From NCBI GenBank assembly GCA_034190085.1, contig JAXHTS010000005.1, positions 1 to 46,020 of the forward strand: 46,020 nt of DNA, written 5' to 3'. The DNA comes from Spirochaetota bacterium. Lineage in GTDB: Bacteria > Spirochaetota > UBA4802 > JAFGDQ01. The notes beneath the pieces are model-generated. The model was not told the DNA's origin. It ran no database searches and was given only the letters and a program-made list of their open reading frames with translations. The position numbers and the translations under genes were made by a program. Below are positions 24,230 to 32,250 of this stretch, in pieces; positions within the stretch are counted from its first letter, which is position 1, and the number at the start of each line of letters is the position of its first letter.

Positions 24230-25912
24230 TTAACAGTTAACTTCTCCTATGATATAGTCCGGTGTAATTGGGAGTCCGTCAAATCGAAGGACTCTGTTCT
24301 CGATCTCAAATCCGGTTTCACGTCGAATTAAACGCGCAAATTGTCCTGTAGCATTGGACTCCACACAAACAACCCTCTTTGCTCTTTCCAGATAACCTAG
24401 AAATTTCTGTGAAACAAGGGGCCATACTTGGGAGAAGTGAAGGGTGCTTGTCCTTATTCCATTAGACCTTATTATTTCAGAAGCCTCCTTTACAGCTCCC
24501 TTGGTTGAACCCCATGATATCAATAATATATCCGGATTATCGTCTCCATCCATCTCTGGAGGTATAACCTCTTTTTTTATTCCCTCACCTTTTTTCAGTC
24601 GTTTTTCCACCATCTCTTTCCGTATTGAAAGATCCTCCGTTATATGACCATCTACAGTATGTTCATCGCTATCAACTACAACTAGATTCTCTGTCATACC
24701 AGGAATTAAACGAGGAGAAACCCCGCTTTCAGTAATGGCATATCTATAATAAAAAGATGATACTGATTCAGCTTTCAAAGTAGGCTGAATTTGAGATAGA
24801 TTATCTAGATCAAGGGGTTTTACCGCACGATACGAATCGGCGAGATACTGATCAGTCAGAATAAACATTGGGCCTTGATATCTTAGAGCCAAATCAAAAG
24901 CTCTTCGAGTAAGATGAAAACACTCCTCAATGCTGCCAGGGGCAAGTATAGCTATAGGAAACTCACCATGACCGGCATGAAGCACAAACTCCAAATCTGC
25001 CTGTTCTGTCCGTGTAGGGAGGCCTGTCGCAGGCCCAGGACGCTGAGCTACAACAATTACTATTGGCGTTTCTGTCATTGCAGATAGGCTCACTCCCTCT
25101 ACCATGAGCGCAAATCCTCCGCCGGAGGTAGTCACGACGCTTGGAGCACCAGCATAGAATGCACCAATTGCCATATTGATCGCAGCTATCTCATCCTCTG
25201 CTTGCTCAACTATCAAACCCATTTCCCTAGCATCATGTGCGAGATTTAAAGCAATAGAGGTTGCTGGCGTCATCGGATAAAAAGAACAAAATTTAACTCC
25301 CGCTTGTAATGCTCCAAGCGCTATAGCCTCGTTGCCATTTATCATTATGCGACTTTGAGGATTTTCTATTGTGGCTAGTTTATGAATACTTGAATAATTC
25401 TTCTCTACCCATAAAAAGGTATCAATCAATACCCTCCTATTTTCTTTAATTGTGCTCTCATCTTTTTTTTCAAAATGATCATCCAATGCTTGTGCAACCG
25501 ACTTTTCGCTAAGACCTATAACTGAAGCTATTGAACCCAGAGCTACAACATTGAAGAGTTTATCCGGAGCTAACTCTCCATAGGGAATATTTAGTGAATT
25601 GATATTACTAATCTTTAAATCCTTATCAGCGATGACAATACCATCAGATGATAGCTCTTCACGATGACCAGTAACAGTGTCTGCATCCAAGGCCACAAGA
25701 ATGTCTAAAGTCTCCTGAGGAGCGCTGATCTCACTAGTGCTAGCCCGAATGACAAAAGTGTTATGACCACCCCTGATTCTTGATTGATAACTCTGAGTCA
25801 CAACTATTGAATAGCCATTTCGCACCAACGCTTTAGAAAGAACCTGCCCGATGGTAACCAGACCTTGCCCAGCATGCCCACCTATCATAATATTCAAATA
25901 ACTCCTCTCCAT
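24230..25912 (-). CDS. korA: 2-oxoacid:ferredoxin oxidoreductase, fused gamma-alpha subunit
   Basis: A 560-residue subunit with the gamma domain first (residues 1-180: MIGGHAGQGLVTIGQVLSKAL, SYQSRIRGGHNTFVIRAS) and the alpha domain after (from about 190: NEAIALGALQAGVKFCSFYPMTPATSI, EQAEDEIAAINMAIGAFYAG, TTSGGGFALMVEGVSLSAMTE). Domain order and length are those of the common KorA fusion. The C-terminal part (LLISWGSTKGAVKEASEII, VCVESNATGQFARLIRRE) closes the alpha domain. It forms the operon with KorB and would feed reduced ferredoxin into redox metabolism. The ATG at 25912 is preceded by GGGGAAAAAT. About 100 bases separate it from the ferritin-like gene. Confidence 0.94.
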   Translation of the reverse strand: MERSYLNIMIGGHAGQGLVTIGQVLSKALVRNGYSIVVTQSYQSRIRGGHNTFVIRASTSEISAPQETLDILVALDADTVTGHREELSSDGIVIADKDLKISNINSLNIPYGELAPDKLFNVVALGSIASVIGLSEKSVAQALDDHFEKKDESTIKENRRVLIDTFLWVEKNYSSIHKLATIENPQSRIMINGNEAIALGALQAGVKFCSFYPMTPATSIALNLAHDAREMGLIVEQAEDEIAAINMAIGAFYAGAPSVVTTSGGGFALMVEGVSLSAMTETPIVIVVAQRPGPATGLPTRTEQADLEFVLHAGHGEFPIAILAPGSIEECFHLTRRAFDLALRYQGPMFILTDQYLADSYRAVKPLDLDNLSQIQPTLKAESVSSFYYRYAITESGVSPRLIPGMTENLVVVDSDEHTVDGHITEDLSIRKEMVEKRLKKGEGIKKEVIPPEMDGDDNPDILLISWGSTKGAVKEASEIIRSNGIRTSTLHFSQVWPLVSQKFLGYLERAKRVVCVESNATGQFARLIRRETGFEIENRVLRFDGLPITPDYIIGEVNC

Positions 25913-26013
25913 ATTTTTCCCCTCACTCTTCCAGGCTTTTAATACACATTTATAACTACTGAATCATAACATACCGAATAATTATGTACTTTTTTTTCAG
26001 ATCACTATGTAAT

Positions 26014-26508
26014 TCAGGACCTCAATGATCTTAGTTCTGAGCTAAGAAGGGCAATATGCTTCATCTCTTCATTTATAATCACATCAATCTCACTACGCCC
26101 ACGCTCCTCAGTAATCATCTCTTTCATACCAATATAAAACAAAATAGAATCCTTTTCCAAACCAATGGCTGTTTGAAGAATTTCTTCAATATCAATATTT
26201 CCTATAAGTTGCTCCGTTAAATTACCCTTCTCATCAAAAACCTGACCATCAGCCCATGCTTGCAAGTATAAGATTGCATGATCCTCAGGATCGTATACAG
26301 ATGTAGATTCTCCTAGACTTAACAACTTATTCCTCATCCCGGCGAACACCTTTTCATGCTCCACCTCCATATCTGCAAGCCTATTCAACAGATCACGGGT
26401 TATTTGTCTTGTGCTTGATTTAGCCGCACTGCTATAAAAGCTATTTCCATTTCGCTCCATCTGCTCTGCAATCTTTAGAATCTCATCAGGGCTAAAATTG
26501 ACTATCAT
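26014..26508 (-). CDS. Ferritin-like diiron protein (rubrerythrin-related, without rubredoxin domain)
   Basis: A 164-residue four-helix-bundle protein. Ligand-like motifs are E-x-x-G-x-x-F-Y in the first helix ([10 protein letters not shown]), D-M-E-V-E-H-E-K in the second, [15 protein letters not shown] in the third and [10 protein letters not shown] in the fourth. These match the ferritin-like/DUF2202-rubrerythrin pattern of two E-x-x-H pairs. It lacks the C-terminal CxxC rubredoxin domain, so it is more likely an iron or peroxide protein than a classical rubrerythrin. Its ATG overlaps the ferritin stop by four bases (ATGA), with GGAGGAATAAG inside the ferritin gene: tight coupling. It is the last gene of the oxygen-defence run. 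Confidence 0.87.
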   Translation of the reverse strand: MIVNFSPDEILKIAEQMERNGNSFYSSAAKSSTRQITRDLLNRLADMEVEHEKVFAGMRNKLLSLGESTSVYDPEDHAILYLQAWADGQVFDEKGNLTEQLIGNIDIEEILQTAIGLEKDSILFYIGMKEMITEERGRSEIDVIINEEMKHIALLSSELRSLRS

Positions 26509-27032
26509 CTTATTCCTCCATCTGCTGTCTCATTGGGTTGTGTAAACACACGTTGGGCCAATTCTCGATCTACTATAAAGAGTCCATTCCCCTGATCACC
26601 AATCAATTTTAGCATCTGCACCACCATATCCGCTGAGGCCTCTTCCTCAACCTGTTCTGATACAAACCATTGTAGAAAGTTAAATGTGGAATAATCCTTC
26701 TCTGTTTGGGAAAGATCAACGATGTCATGAATCAATCCTGTAACCTTTTGCTCATGTCTATAAGCATCTTCAAATGCATCAAGAGGCGAACCCCATTCCA
26801 ATGGAGGTTTCTCTATTAAAGCAAACGTTACTCGACCGCCTCTATTGTTAATATAATCAAAGAACTTCATTGCATGAACAAGTTCCTCCTGTGCCTGAAC
26901 TCTCATCCAATTTGCAAAACCATCTAAATTGATAGATTTAAAATAAGCGCACATCGCAAGATATAGATAAGATGAGTAGAGTTCAGCATTAAGCTGTTCA
27001 TTCAAAGCATCTAATATCTTTTTATTCATCAT
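26505..27032 (-). CDS. ftnA: Ferritin
   Basis: A 175-residue non-haem ferritin that stores iron as a ferric mineral. The sequence begins [27 protein letters not shown], followed by [23 protein letters not shown] (E-x-x-H ferroxidase ligands), then EKPPLEW, and the late helix [20 protein letters not shown], all canonical FtnA. I use the ATG at 27032 because GGAAGGGATAG lies upstream; the longer frame to 27089 overlaps the desulfoferrodoxin gene and adds no family residues. Coupled by ATGA to the next ferritin-like gene. Together with the peroxidases it would remove iron that drives Fenton chemistry. Confidence 0.95.
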   Translation of the reverse strand: MMNKKILDALNEQLNAELYSSYLYLAMCAYFKSINLDGFANWMRVQAQEELVHAMKFFDYINNRGGRVTFALIEKPPLEWGSPLDAFEDAYRHEQKVTGLIHDIVDLSQTEKDYSTFNFLQWFVSEQVEEEASADMVVQMLKLIGDQGNGLFIVDRELAQRVFTQPNETADGGIR

Positions 27033-27036
27033 ATCA

Positions 27037-27414
27037 CTATCCCTTCCATAATCCATGAAGGTTGCAATATTCTCTATATATTGAACCACTCTCTACGCAA
27101 CAGAAGGAAGCTTCAGGTGCCTCGCCTGGTTTTAAGTATATTCTATCGATCTTCCCATCTTTTTGTATGGTTTCAATCCATTCGATATAATGTTTCTCTT
27201 CCATTGGATGAGGAACATCTCCCACCTTAACCTTTACACCATGATCAGTATTTTCAACAACTGGGACATGCTTTTCCTTTGCAGCATCAACAGTATTCTC
27301 CTTAAATAGTTTCATAGGCTCACCACAGCAGACAAGCTCGCCCTTCCCTCCATGTAAAACTTCAATTATGTTACCACACGCCTCACACTTGTAAACCTCA
27401 TATCTCTCTGCCAT
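27037..27414 (-). CDS. dfx: Desulfoferrodoxin (superoxide reductase, two-iron class)
   Basis: Reduces superoxide to H2O2 without producing O2. The 125-residue protein has the N-terminal desulforedoxin centre [17 protein letters not shown] with the later VCCGEP completing four Cys. The catalytic centre II has its His and Cys ligands in [22 protein letters not shown] and YCNLHGLW. Length and motifs are canonical for class I/2Fe Dfx. The ATG at 27414 follows TAGGAGGAGACAA. It lies four bases ahead of the ferritin start, so the two are surely co-translated. The H2O2 it makes would be handled by the adjacent rubrerythrin and peroxiredoxin; rubredoxin is the usual electron donor. Confidence 0.96.
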   Translation of the reverse strand: MAERYEVYKCEACGNIIEVLHGGKGELVCCGEPMKLFKENTVDAAKEKHVPVVENTDHGVKVKVGDVPHPMEEKHYIEWIETIQKDGKIDRIYLKPGEAPEASFCCVESGSIYREYCNLHGLWKG

Positions 27415-27493
27415 TTGTCTCCTCCTAATATTTTTTCGGGGACTTATTATCCATTATTCCCCAATTATTATAAAATATAGACAAAATAATATA

Positions 27494-27982
27494 TTAAAAC
27501 TCCACAAATTGCTCCTTCTTTGCGCTGCAAACAGGACATTCATCCGGTAAAATTGCATCCGCAACATATCCACATACCTTACAGACATAATATGTGGTCT
27601 CGCTTTCCGCAGCCATATGTCCCATAGCCTTTTTATACAGCTTAGAATGAGTTTGTTCAACATCTCTGGATTGACTGAACAGCAGGGCTGCTTGGTTGTT
27701 ATCTTCCTTCTCAGCCTCTTTGAGAAATTCACTATATGCAACTTCTGCCACCTGAGTCTCTGACTCGAAGCTTGATGCAAGATTTTCCTCAGTGCTCTTA
27801 ATCTCTTTAAGCATTTTCAGCGAACGAGTGCCATGTATCTCCTCAGAGAAAGAAATTACACGAAAGAGTTTTGCTATCTGAGGATAACCTTCTTCCTCTG
27901 CTTTATCAGCAAAGACCTTCAACCGAAGCACAGCCTTAGCCTCACCTGTGTATGCTTTATGTAACAGTTCTTTTACTCCCAT
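27494..27982 (-). CDS. Rubrerythrin (short type with C-terminal rubredoxin-like site)
   Basis: A 162-residue rubrerythrin. Ferritin-like ligands occur in AYTGEAKAVLRLKVFADKA near residue 10-28, SFSEEIHGTRSL near 45-56, ESETQVAEVAYSEF near 74-88 and SRDVEQTHSKLY near 105-116. The C-terminal knuckles are YVCKVCGYVADAI and CPVCSAKKEQF. Unlike the two long rubrerythrins it starts GVKELLHKAY and resembles reverse-type or archaeal rubrerythrins. The ATG at 27982 has GAGGG upstream. It follows the Sec peroxiredoxin by about 50 bases and precedes Dfx, an arrangement consistent with one transcript that handles both peroxide and superoxide. Confidence 0.93.
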   Translation of the reverse strand: MGVKELLHKAYTGEAKAVLRLKVFADKAEEEGYPQIAKLFRVISFSEEIHGTRSLKMLKEIKSTEENLASSFESETQVAEVAYSEFLKEAEKEDNNQAALLFSQSRDVEQTHSKLYKKAMGHMAAESETTYYVCKVCGYVADAILPDECPVCSAKKEQFVEF

Positions 27983-28030
27983 ATTTTTGTACCCTCTTAC
28001 GAATTAGTTTATCTGATTACTATATTCTAC

Positions 28031-28738
28031 TTAAGGCTTCCATTCCTTCCATACATTACCTACCAAATCTGGCCCAGGTTTTAAGGTTTGACCACCTGGT
28101 TTCCAACCTGAAGGTGTTGCCTCAGTCCCTTTACTTGCACGAACATGCTGAAATGCCTGTACTTGGCGAAATGTCTCTTCAACATTCCTTCCAACAGGCG
28201 GTGTTAACACCTCATATCCCTGTACAACACCGTCAGGATCTATAATAAATCTACCCCGGTTTTCAACACCAGCATCTTCATCATAAACTCCATATACCCT
28301 CCCAACTCTACCTCCACCATCAGAAAGCATCGGAAAGGGGACGCCTTCATCAACCATCTTTGACAACTCATAATCATTCCACATCTTATGAACAAACATG
28401 CTATCAACGCTCATTGAGAGTACATGAACTCCAAGTTTCTCAAATTCGCTATTCTTATCAGCAACTGCCGATATCTCTGTTGCTCAAACAAAGGTAAAAT
28501 CTCCCGGATAAAAACATAAGAGAATCCATTTACCCAAATAATCAGAAAGTTTTACATTGATAAATTCGCCCTTATGATATGCCGGTGCTGTAAAATCAGG
28601 GGCTTTATGCCCTACCTTAATCATTGGTCTCTCCTCCTTCTTTATAATATCATTACTGCTTTCTGTCTCCATTGTTCCACTATCACCAATGGATGCACCA
28701 GTTGGACGAGCACAACCAAGAGGAATCTCTTCAGCCAT
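28031..28738 (-). CDS. prxU: Selenocysteine-containing peroxiredoxin (PrxU-like); UGA at the peroxidatic position
   Basis: Reduces H2O2 and organic peroxides. The frame is interrupted by TGA at 28484-28486 exactly where the catalytic Cys belongs: PGDFTFV[13 protein letters not shown], against the family's PGDFTFVCPTEISA. Everything else is canonical AhpC/Prx ([33 protein letters not shown]-like [24 protein letters not shown]). A stem GCAAC/GUUGC with a 13-base loop follows the UGA directly. The usual resolving Cys is replaced: ATPSGWKPG for VCPAGWKPG, and no Cys follows Sec, so it is a 1-Sec type enzyme probably reduced by a thiol partner such as the upstream glutaredoxin. Two starts have strong Shine-Dalgarno sequences: 28738 (AAAGGAG; adds a 38-residue leader with GCARPTGAS) and 28624 ([20 protein letters not shown]). 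Total 235 or 197 residues. Confidence 0.9.
28461..28486 (-). promoter_or_regulatory. SECIS-like stem-loop immediately after the peroxiredoxin UGA
   Basis: In the mRNA sense, UGA (28486-28484) is followed at once by GCAAC (28483-28479), a 13-base loop containing several G residues, and the complementary GUUGC (28465-28461). Bacterial selenocysteine insertion elements are hairpins inside the coding region just downstream of UGA, recognised by SelB. The 5-bp stem is short but perfectly placed. SelB specificity is species-dependent, so this remains a candidate. Confidence 0.5.
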
Positions 28739-28862
28739 ACATCTACTCCTTTTCGGTTTATTGATTTACACTCTCTAAATCACTTGTTATTTGCTGAACA
28801 TACATCTTCAGTACCCCTTTTGGAATAATTCTTTTACTACATGGATATTTCAATCAACCTCG

Positions 28863-29681
28863 TTAGAGAATACGAGAGAGTTGATCTATATGAATTCTCT
28901 CCTGCAATGCAAGACTCTGGAAAAATGTTATAAGTGATGGCTCTACTTTAGTAGCCATTGTATGATAAAGATCAAAGGCCTTGCATTCCATCTCCAGGGC
29001 TAATTCAAGAGCCTCCATCCTACTTGTTATTGACTCCTCATCAAACTTTAGAAGGGAATATGGTAGGGATATGCCCCCCTCCATAAATTCTGATTCCTTT
29101 ATATCCTGAACAGAAGGAGCATCTGGCCATACTTCCTTTAATTGAGTATAAATCATCTCTAAATGCTTACTCTCCATCTTAGAAAGCTTCTCCATTAAAT
29201 CCTTTGTCTCCATATCCTCAATTTTTTGCATAACTTTAAGGTAGAATTCCTGACTGCTCTTCTCCATCTGAAGAGCAAACAAAAAAAGTTCCTTAATATC
29301 ATTTACATCCTTAAAAAACTCCCTGGCTTCATCAGGAGGTCCCTTCACTAGCTCATAGGGCCAATTACTTACTCCTCCAATCATATTGTGAATATTTTGC
29401 AATCCGAGGTTACAGAGCAATATAGCCCCTCCCATGCTTCTCTTTCCTGAACGACAATATACTATAATCTTCTTCAGTCTCTCTAACTCTGAATACCTTT
29501 GATCCAACTCATTTAAAGGAATAAACCGAGATCCAGGAATATGTCCCTCCTCATATTCTGGCGGCGTTCTTACATCAAGTATAATGTATTCATCCCTACT
29601 ATCTCCCCGCAGAATGTCCCATACATCAACTGGATAAAGATTTTTAATTTTTTCCTCTGAACAAACAAGCTTTTTTAACAT
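28863..29681 (-). CDS. Rhodanese domain fused to a ferritin-like domain
   Basis: A 272-residue cytoplasmic fusion. Residues 1-120 are a single rhodanese domain: EYIILDVRTPPEYEEGHIPGS, the active-site loop VYCRSGKRSMGGA with the catalytic Cys, and IHNMIGGVSNWPYELVKG. Residues 130-272 form a four-helix ferritin-like bundle with E-x-x-H-type pairs: FALQMEKSSQEFYLKVM, KMESKHLEMIYTQL, ALELALEMECKAFDLYHTM and LALQERIHIDQLSRIL. The combination would couple sulfur (persulfide) handling to a diiron site; the reaction is unknown. GAGAGAGATC precedes the ATG at 29681, and a likely promoter lies at 29723-29750. It precedes the Sec peroxiredoxin in the same run. Confidence 0.9.
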   Translation of the reverse strand: MLKKLVCSEEKIKNLYPVDVWDILRGDSRDEYIILDVRTPPEYEEGHIPGSRFIPLNELDQRYSELERLKKIIVYCRSGKRSMGGAILLCNLGLQNIHNMIGGVSNWPYELVKGPPDEAREFFKDVNDIKELFLFALQMEKSSQEFYLKVMQKIEDMETKDLMEKLSKMESKHLEMIYTQLKEVWPDAPSVQDIKESEFMEGGISLPYSLLKFDEESITSRMEALELALEMECKAFDLYHTMATKVEPSLITFFQSLALQERIHIDQLSRIL

Positions 29682-29722
29682 GATCTCTCTCTCTTATCAT
29701 TTTTTAAAATTAAATAAAATCC

Positions 29723-29750
29723 ATTATAATCAAATGTTTAATATTTACAA
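29723..29750 (-). promoter_or_regulatory. Putative sigma-70-type promoter for the rhodanese-ferritin gene
   Basis: On the minus strand TTGTAA (29750-29745) and TATAAT (29728-29723) are separated by 16 bases, in the 71-base gap between the glutaredoxin stop and the rhodanese-ferritin start. The -10 box is a perfect consensus. This would give the downstream peroxiredoxin-Dfx-ferritin genes an independent start. No operator half-sites were evident. Confidence 0.4.
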
Positions 29751-29752
29751 AT

Positions 29753-30010
29753 TTACACATCTGATCTGTTTTCAATACAATTCAACATCTGATCAATTTT
29801 CTGTGGATCAAATCCAACCATAACCTCTCCGCATGCTGAAACAACAGGCACAGATCTCGCACCAGAGATATCAATCATCTCCTTTAATGCATCCTTATCC
29901 TGCGTAACATCGTAAGCTATAAATTTTATTCCCTTTTTAGAAAGATACTCTTTCGCTGTGCGGCAATGAGGACAGGTTGGAGTTGTGTAAATTTTTACTT
30001 CTTCAGACAT
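29753..30010 (-). CDS. Glutaredoxin-like thiol-disulfide protein (CPHC)
   Basis: An 85-residue thioredoxin-fold protein: KIYTTPTCPHCRTAKEYLSKKGIKF with the active site CPHC, then YDVTQDKDALKEMIDISGARSVPVV (cis-Pro loop SVPVV), and GFDPQKIDQML at the end. It matches the NrdH/Grx-like family 'glutaredoxin-like YruB' type found beside peroxiredoxins and ferredoxins in anaerobes. The ATG at 30010 has AGGAGGATAACC upstream. It lies 26 bases downstream of the HAO-like cytochrome. It is the natural candidate to reduce the Sec peroxiredoxin two genes downstream, which lacks its own resolving Cys; that pairing is inferred. Confidence 0.9.
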   Translation of the reverse strand: MSEEVKIYTTPTCPHCRTAKEYLSKKGIKFIAYDVTQDKDALKEMIDISGARSVPVVSACGEVMVGFDPQKIDQMLNCIENRSDV

Positions 30011-30036
30011 AGGTTATCCTCCTTAAAAATTAATAA

Positions 30037-31311
30037 TCATTTTCTTTTACTTTTTGCTTTAAGTCGTAAAGTAGAAGCAATCTCCTTTATATAATCGAGA
30101 TCTTTTACCATCGCAGCGTATCCATACCAATAAGCATAATCAGGATTTGCGTGAAATACTCCCTGATATGTTCGCATTCTGTGTTTCATGAACATGGTAA
30201 ACAGAACCTGCTCAATATATGAACCGCCTGTTTGATAAAAATACATAAAATCAGGATATGCGTAGGAATAATGCTTTGGCTTTTTTATAATTCCCTGTGT
30301 ATAAAGCTTTGCCACAACATCAATCGCTTCAGCCATCAGGCGATCAGACTCCTTGATCATCTGATCTCCCTTCTGTAATTCACCCCGAGCGTATCTTTCA
30401 GAATGACAGTTAGAACAGATCTTAACCATCTTCTCCCGCTCCCTTCTCCAGTCTTCTTCAGTTAGCCTAGCAAAATCTAATTTCTTAACTAGATCCAATC
30501 TACCAGTAGGTGTGCCATTTGGATCAAGAACACCAAGGGCCTTAAGAATGGTAGCCCTGTCCTTTGCCCATTGCTTGTCCTTAGGCATGGGAAGTCTGAC
30601 AGCAAAAAATCCCCAGCCCACCTTGTTTGTATGAGTGCCTTCAGGCAAATGGCAATTCTGACATGTCGGAGCGGATGCTTGCTTAGGCAAACGCCCTATT
30701 TCCTTCATTGCGTACCTCTCTCCATGCTTAGAGCTTTCATACATCTCCCACTGAGGATGATCAAATCCCATATGGCATATCTGACAAGCCTTTGGATCCT
30801 GAGCCTCCTTTTTCGAAAAGGTGTGTCTAGTATGGCATTCATCGCAAGAATTGGTTCGATATTTATATCCCTTTTTGCGAAGTTCCTCTCTCTGCTTCTC
30901 AGTCTTCATACCCATATTATGGCAGCCACCGCAACCCTTACCACCTATCATGAGAATTTCAGGCTCCATATGTGTCACGGGCATAGCCATCATCGATGAC
31001 CATCCCAGATTATGTTTACCTTTTATGAACTGATCGAACTGCCTTTCATGACACTCTCCGCATGTTTCTTCATGCGGCATCTCGACTAAATCAATATCAT
31101 TATTCGACTTATGCTCTGAACCATGACATGAAAAACATGTGATACCACTTTCGCTATGCTTGCTACTCTCCCAGTCTATTACACGCTGCGGGTTAACCTT
31201 CTTGTGACAATCAATACATTTATCCTGGCTTATTATAGCAGTTCTACTTAGAGCAATTATTGAACAACTCATAAGTATTAAAATACTTTTTTTTACAATG
31301 TTCCCTTCCAT
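30037..31311 (-). CDS. Octaheme c-type cytochrome, hydroxylamine oxidoreductase (HAO) family
   Basis: A 424-residue periplasmic cytochrome with an N-terminal signal (VKKSILILMSCSIIALS). Eight CxxCH haem motifs are present: CIDCH, CFSCH, CGECH, CGGCH, CDECH, CQICH, CQNCH and CSNCH. Spacing and segments such as WEMYESSKHGERY, CQNCHLPEGTH and GVFHANPDYAYWYGY are those of HAO-like proteins, which oxidise hydroxylamine or reduce nitrite, hydroxylamine or other N species. Non-nitrifier members without the cross-linking Tyr are usually reductive; I cannot decide that residue without an alignment. Cytochrome maturation genes are not in the window. It is embedded between a rubrerythrin and a glutaredoxin, which suggests a role in nitrosative or oxidative detoxification rather than respiration; inferred. 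A weak GAGAATT precedes the ATG at 31311. Confidence 0.9.
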   Translation of the reverse strand: MEGNIVKKSILILMSCSIIALSRTAIISQDKCIDCHKKVNPQRVIDWESSKHSESGITCFSCHGSEHKSNNDIDLVEMPHEETCGECHERQFDQFIKGKHNLGWSSMMAMPVTHMEPEILMIGGKGCGGCHNMGMKTEKQREELRKKGYKYRTNSCDECHTRHTFSKKEAQDPKACQICHMGFDHPQWEMYESSKHGERYAMKEIGRLPKQASAPTCQNCHLPEGTHTNKVGWGFFAVRLPMPKDKQWAKDRATILKALGVLDPNGTPTGRLDLVKKLDFARLTEEDWRREREKMVKICSNCHSERYARGELQKGDQMIKESDRLMAEAIDVVAKLYTQGIIKKPKHYSYAYPDFMYFYQTGGSYIEQVLFTMFMKHRMRTYQGVFHANPDYAYWYGYAAMVKDLDYIKEIASTLRLKAKSKRK

Positions 31312-31333
31312 GATTTAATTCTCAATTTTACAT

Positions 31334-31906
31334 TTAATAATTTTCTACATGCAGTTCAAAGTAGGCCTGTTCATGATCACATGCCGGGCATCTATTCGGC
31401 GCACCTTCTCCCTCATGAACATACCCACAATTTCGACACTTCCATTTTGCAGTGAAATCCTTCTTAAATACCTTCCCCTCCTCAAGATTTTTAAGCAGGG
31501 CAAGATACCTCTTCTCATGCTGCTCCTCAACTCTAGCAATTGACCGAAACTGTATGGCAATATCCTTAAATCCCTCCTCATCAGCCACATCAGCAAATCC
31601 AGTATACATCTCTGTCCATTCATGATGTTCACCAGCCGCCGCAGCCTTTAAATTTGAGGCAGTATCACCAATAACTCCTGCAGGATAAGCAGCAGTAATC
31701 TCGACATCTCCACCCTTTAATAATTTAAAAAACCGCTTTGCATGTTCTTTCTCATTATCAGCGGTCTCATTAAATATCGCAGCTATCTGTTCATAACCCT
31801 CTTTTTTTGCTTGCGAAGCGAAGTAGGTGTATCGATTCCTGGCCTGAGACTCCCCAGCAAAAGAGATTAATAAATTCTTTTCTGTTTTACTTCCTTTAAA
31901 ATCCAT
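31334..31906 (-). CDS. rbr: Rubrerythrin (diiron domain plus C-terminal rubredoxin-like domain)
   Basis: A 190-residue classical rubrerythrin: [20 protein letters not shown] and [17 protein letters not shown] in the first helix pair, [15 protein letters not shown] in the last, and the rubredoxin-like site [20 protein letters not shown] followed by YFELHVENY. It is a peroxide reductase of the cytoplasm. It is closely similar to the copy at 139-714, but its ESQARNRY motif is the standard one. GAGGAATGAAGA lies before the ATG at 31906. It follows the DUF4242-like gene by about 60 bases and precedes the octaheme cytochrome by 22 bases, so it belongs to the same transcript. Confidence 0.95.
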   Translation of the reverse strand: MDFKGSKTEKNLLISFAGESQARNRYTYFASQAKKEGYEQIAAIFNETADNEKEHAKRFFKLLKGGDVEITAAYPAGVIGDTASNLKAAAAGEHHEWTEMYTGFADVADEEGFKDIAIQFRSIARVEEQHEKRYLALLKNLEEGKVFKKDFTAKWKCRNCGYVHEGEGAPNRCPACDHEQAYFELHVENY

Positions 31907-31967
31907 TCTTCATTCCTCCTCAAAATAATATATTAAATCCAATGCTCATAATGGGATAAGCTACTTT

Positions 31968-32249
31968 CTAATCCTCCATATCTCCATGAATATCCCAATA
32001 ACACTCGTCAGGTGTCATCTCATCAACCTCCACGACTTCTTCGGATGGCAGGTGATGTTTATTTAAGATATTGATTAGGGTTTCTCGATCAGAAGCCTCC
32101 CACAAACAATATATTTTGCCCTCCTTCAAGTTGTAATTTACCCTCATCCAGCTAGCTTCCTTTTCCCTTGCGCATGTTTTACAAAAATTATTAATATGGT
32201 GCGATACAAACTTTGGATCTTTCTGATGTATTATCATGTATTTGGGCAT
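31968..32249 (-). CDS. DUF4242-like small protein
   Basis: A 93-residue cytoplasmic protein that begins MPKYMIIHQKDP and has the pattern of the DUF4242 family: WMRVNYNLKEGKIYCLWEASDRETL (matching the family's W-x-x-S-Y-x-x-D-K-x-Y-C-x-Y-E-A), then a helix with HHLPSEEVVEVDEM. Function is unknown; some relatives are annotated as nickel-binding. Two Cys and two His near FVSHHINNFCKTC could bind metal. The ATG at 32249 lies one base past the acetyl-CoA synthetase stop, and its GGAGGAG Shine-Dalgarno is inside the end of that gene: strict coupling. The longer frame to 32276 has no support. Confidence 0.7.
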   Translation of the reverse strand: MPKYMIIHQKDPKFVSHHINNFCKTCAREKEASWMRVNYNLKEGKIYCLWEASDRETLINILNKHHLPSEEVVEVDEMTPDECYWDIHGDMED

Positions 32250-32250
32250 A

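Noticed and set aside
27454-27780. Alternative 108-codon minus-strand frame
   Set aside because: It overlaps the rubrerythrin gene in another frame and contains only a shadow of its Cys-rich end.
28484-28486. Peroxiredoxin as a pseudogene or frameshifted gene
   Set aside because: The TGA replaces exactly the catalytic Cys codon, the frame is unchanged on both sides, and all other family residues are intact. Sec insertion explains this better than mutation.
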